Shown in pieces: positions 63,191 through 64,000 of a DNA stretch of 64,000 nucleotides. Position 1 is the stretch's first letter; the number at the start of each line of letters is the position of its first letter. The stretch covers positions 1 through 64,000 of the forward strand of contig NZ_JAHZCJ010000006.1 of NCBI RefSeq assembly GCF_019422935.1, written 5' to 3'. The stretch comes from Desulfovibrio sp. (GTDB lineage: Bacteria > Desulfobacterota > Desulfovibrionia > Desulfovibrionales > Desulfovibrionaceae). Both the position numbers and the translations under genes were made by a program. Under the pieces are notes generated by a model. It ran no database searches, was not told where the DNA came from, and saw only the letters and a program-made list of their open reading frames with translations.

Positions 63191-64000
63191 ATGACTCTAA
63201 CGCTGCCGCGTCTGCTTTACCTCTTGGCCGCGCTCGCGCTGTATATGCTGCTCTGGCACAATCCGGTGACCATATTCATGGCTGCCTGTCTGTCATGCCT
63301 TTCGCTGCCGCTCTACCGGACGCTGCAAATGAAGGGCCGGATGTGGCGTAAACGCCTTGAAAAAACCCGGAGCGGCCCCCGCTGGCGTAAATTCCGGCTT
63401 GGTCTTTCAAGCAGCCTGCCCCTCTATGCGTACATAACCACTCTCCTCTCTTCCATACTAGTTCCCATTGCCATGTTCGCCTTGCTGGTGACGCCGCAGG
63501 CGGCGGCAGGTTTTGCGCGTCTGCGCGAACTGCAAGCCAACAACTTTCAGTTGCCGCCCGAGTGGGTAGCCAATATTCAGCAATGGCGGCTAAGCCTTGC
63601 AGAATACCCGCGCGCAGAAAAAATGGTCAGCGATTTTCTGCAAAAACTGGATGCTTTTTTCGGCGACGCCATGAGCCTGCTTTTGAGCCGAAGCATGGAT
63701 TTTCTCGGCGGTACCATGACAGTGATGTGGACAAGCTTTCTGTTCTTTACGCTCACGGTGATCTTTACCACCTATGCCCGCCATATCCGCAAGATTTCCG
63801 GCAGGATATTCCACATACCGCAAGCAATGCTCTGCCGCTTTACGTCTGCCATCCATCGGGCATTGCGAGGCATTCTGCTGGGTATTGTGCTGGTGGCTGC
63901 GGCGCAGGGCATTTTGTGCGGCATCGCCTTTGCTTTCGCAGGGGTACGCCAGCCAGCATTCTGGGGGCTGCTTGCCACGCTCGTGGCCCCCATTCCCGCC
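63191..64000 (+). CDS. AI-2E family transporter, 3' end cut by the window
   Basis: 270 codons from the ATG at 63191 to the window edge without a stop. Three or more N-terminal membrane helices, then a long loop with LQKLDAFFGDAMSLLLSR, then a pattern like FRSAIHR-GIL-G and FAFAGVRQPAFWGLLATLVAPIPA. This is the core of the AI-2E (PurR-regulated permease PerM) family, which exports varied solutes. The family name does not mean AI-2 is the substrate. Confidence 0.85.
   Translation, partial: MTLTLPRLLYLLAALALYMLLWHNPVTIFMAACLSCLSLPLYRTLQMKGRMWRKRLEKTRSGPRWRKFRLGLSSSLPLYAYITTLLSSILVPIAMFALLVTPQAAAGFARLRELQANNFQLPPEWVANIQQWRLSLAEYPRAEKMVSDFLQKLDAFFGDAMSLLLSRSMDFLGGTMTVMWTSFLFFTLTVIFTTYARHIRKISGRIFHIPQAMLCRFTSAIHRALRGILLGIVLVAAAQGILCGIAFAFAGVRQPAFWGLLATLVAPIPA

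Noticed and set aside
1..64000. CRISPR arrays, rRNA genes or a replication origin
   Set aside because: No regularly spaced direct repeats, rRNA sequence or clustered DnaA-type boxes with dnaA/dnaN were noticed.

Overview
The window looks like a chromosomal segment of a Desulfovibrio-type sulfate reducer. The reasons are the Desulfovibrio-style homotrimeric porin, the YedE-type selenium genes, NikR, two FmdE/DUF364-type metal-handling genes, an aryl-sulfate sulfotransferase gene and the generally GC-rich codon use. Housekeeping genes dominate both ends. The accessory parts lie at about 16.7-20.6 kb, 20.6-28.5 kb, 28.6-43.9 kb and 55.5-60.2 kb.

Layout. 0.2-7.3 kb (minus strand): a TRIC-like channel, rny, a possible 6S-type RNA, zapA with a coiled-coil partner, glmU, a glycosyltransferase, an OsmC protein and mntP. 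7.4-16.6 kb: two unknown envelope proteins, ilvA, a methyltransferase, nikR overlapping folE2, a lone small flagellar rod-like protein, an NlpC/P60 protein with a long Lys/Ser tail, a rhodanese-DUF2892 protein and gluQ. A tRNA-Thr follows, then an AT-rich flavin reductase gene and a 54-residue CxxCxGxG mini-protein. 18.4-26.6 kb: an fmdE-DUF364-methyltransferase operon converges on a complete TonB-dependent uptake operon (receptor, binding protein, permease, ATPase, TonB). This is probably a metal or metal-chelate acquisition locus.

28.6-40.5 kb holds a hybrid histidine kinase, a Crp/Fnr regulator and a cluster of aryl-sulfate sulfotransferase, porin, MFS transporter, a glutaredoxin fused to a cluster-less radical-SAM-like domain, dihydrolipoamide dehydrogenase and a lone H-protein. 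Three copies of the motif GTTG-N6-CAACGT lie upstream of the sulfotransferase, porin and transporter genes. They have the spacing of a Crp-family site and tie the cluster to the adjacent regulator. I consider this the best candidate for an undescribed system. 40.7-43.9 kb is an AT-richer patch ending at tRNA-Arg. It has an IS3 element, an alpha/beta hydrolase and a decayed transposase.

44-55.4 kb is a minus-strand housekeeping run: rpsT, glyS, glyQ, recO, a RodZ-like protein, two SurA-like proteins and mfd. 55.5-60.2 kb is selenium-flavoured. It has a HesB/IscA-like protein, then a tandem paralogue with an in-frame TGA exactly where the conserved cysteine lies and a SECIS-like hairpin just after it. 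pyrR, yedE, a TusA/YedF-like carrier, a DUF3343 protein and a YjeF-C-like kinase follow. The window closes with a MprF-like flippase domain protein, greA with a terminator-bearing leader, and a truncated AI-2E family transporter gene.
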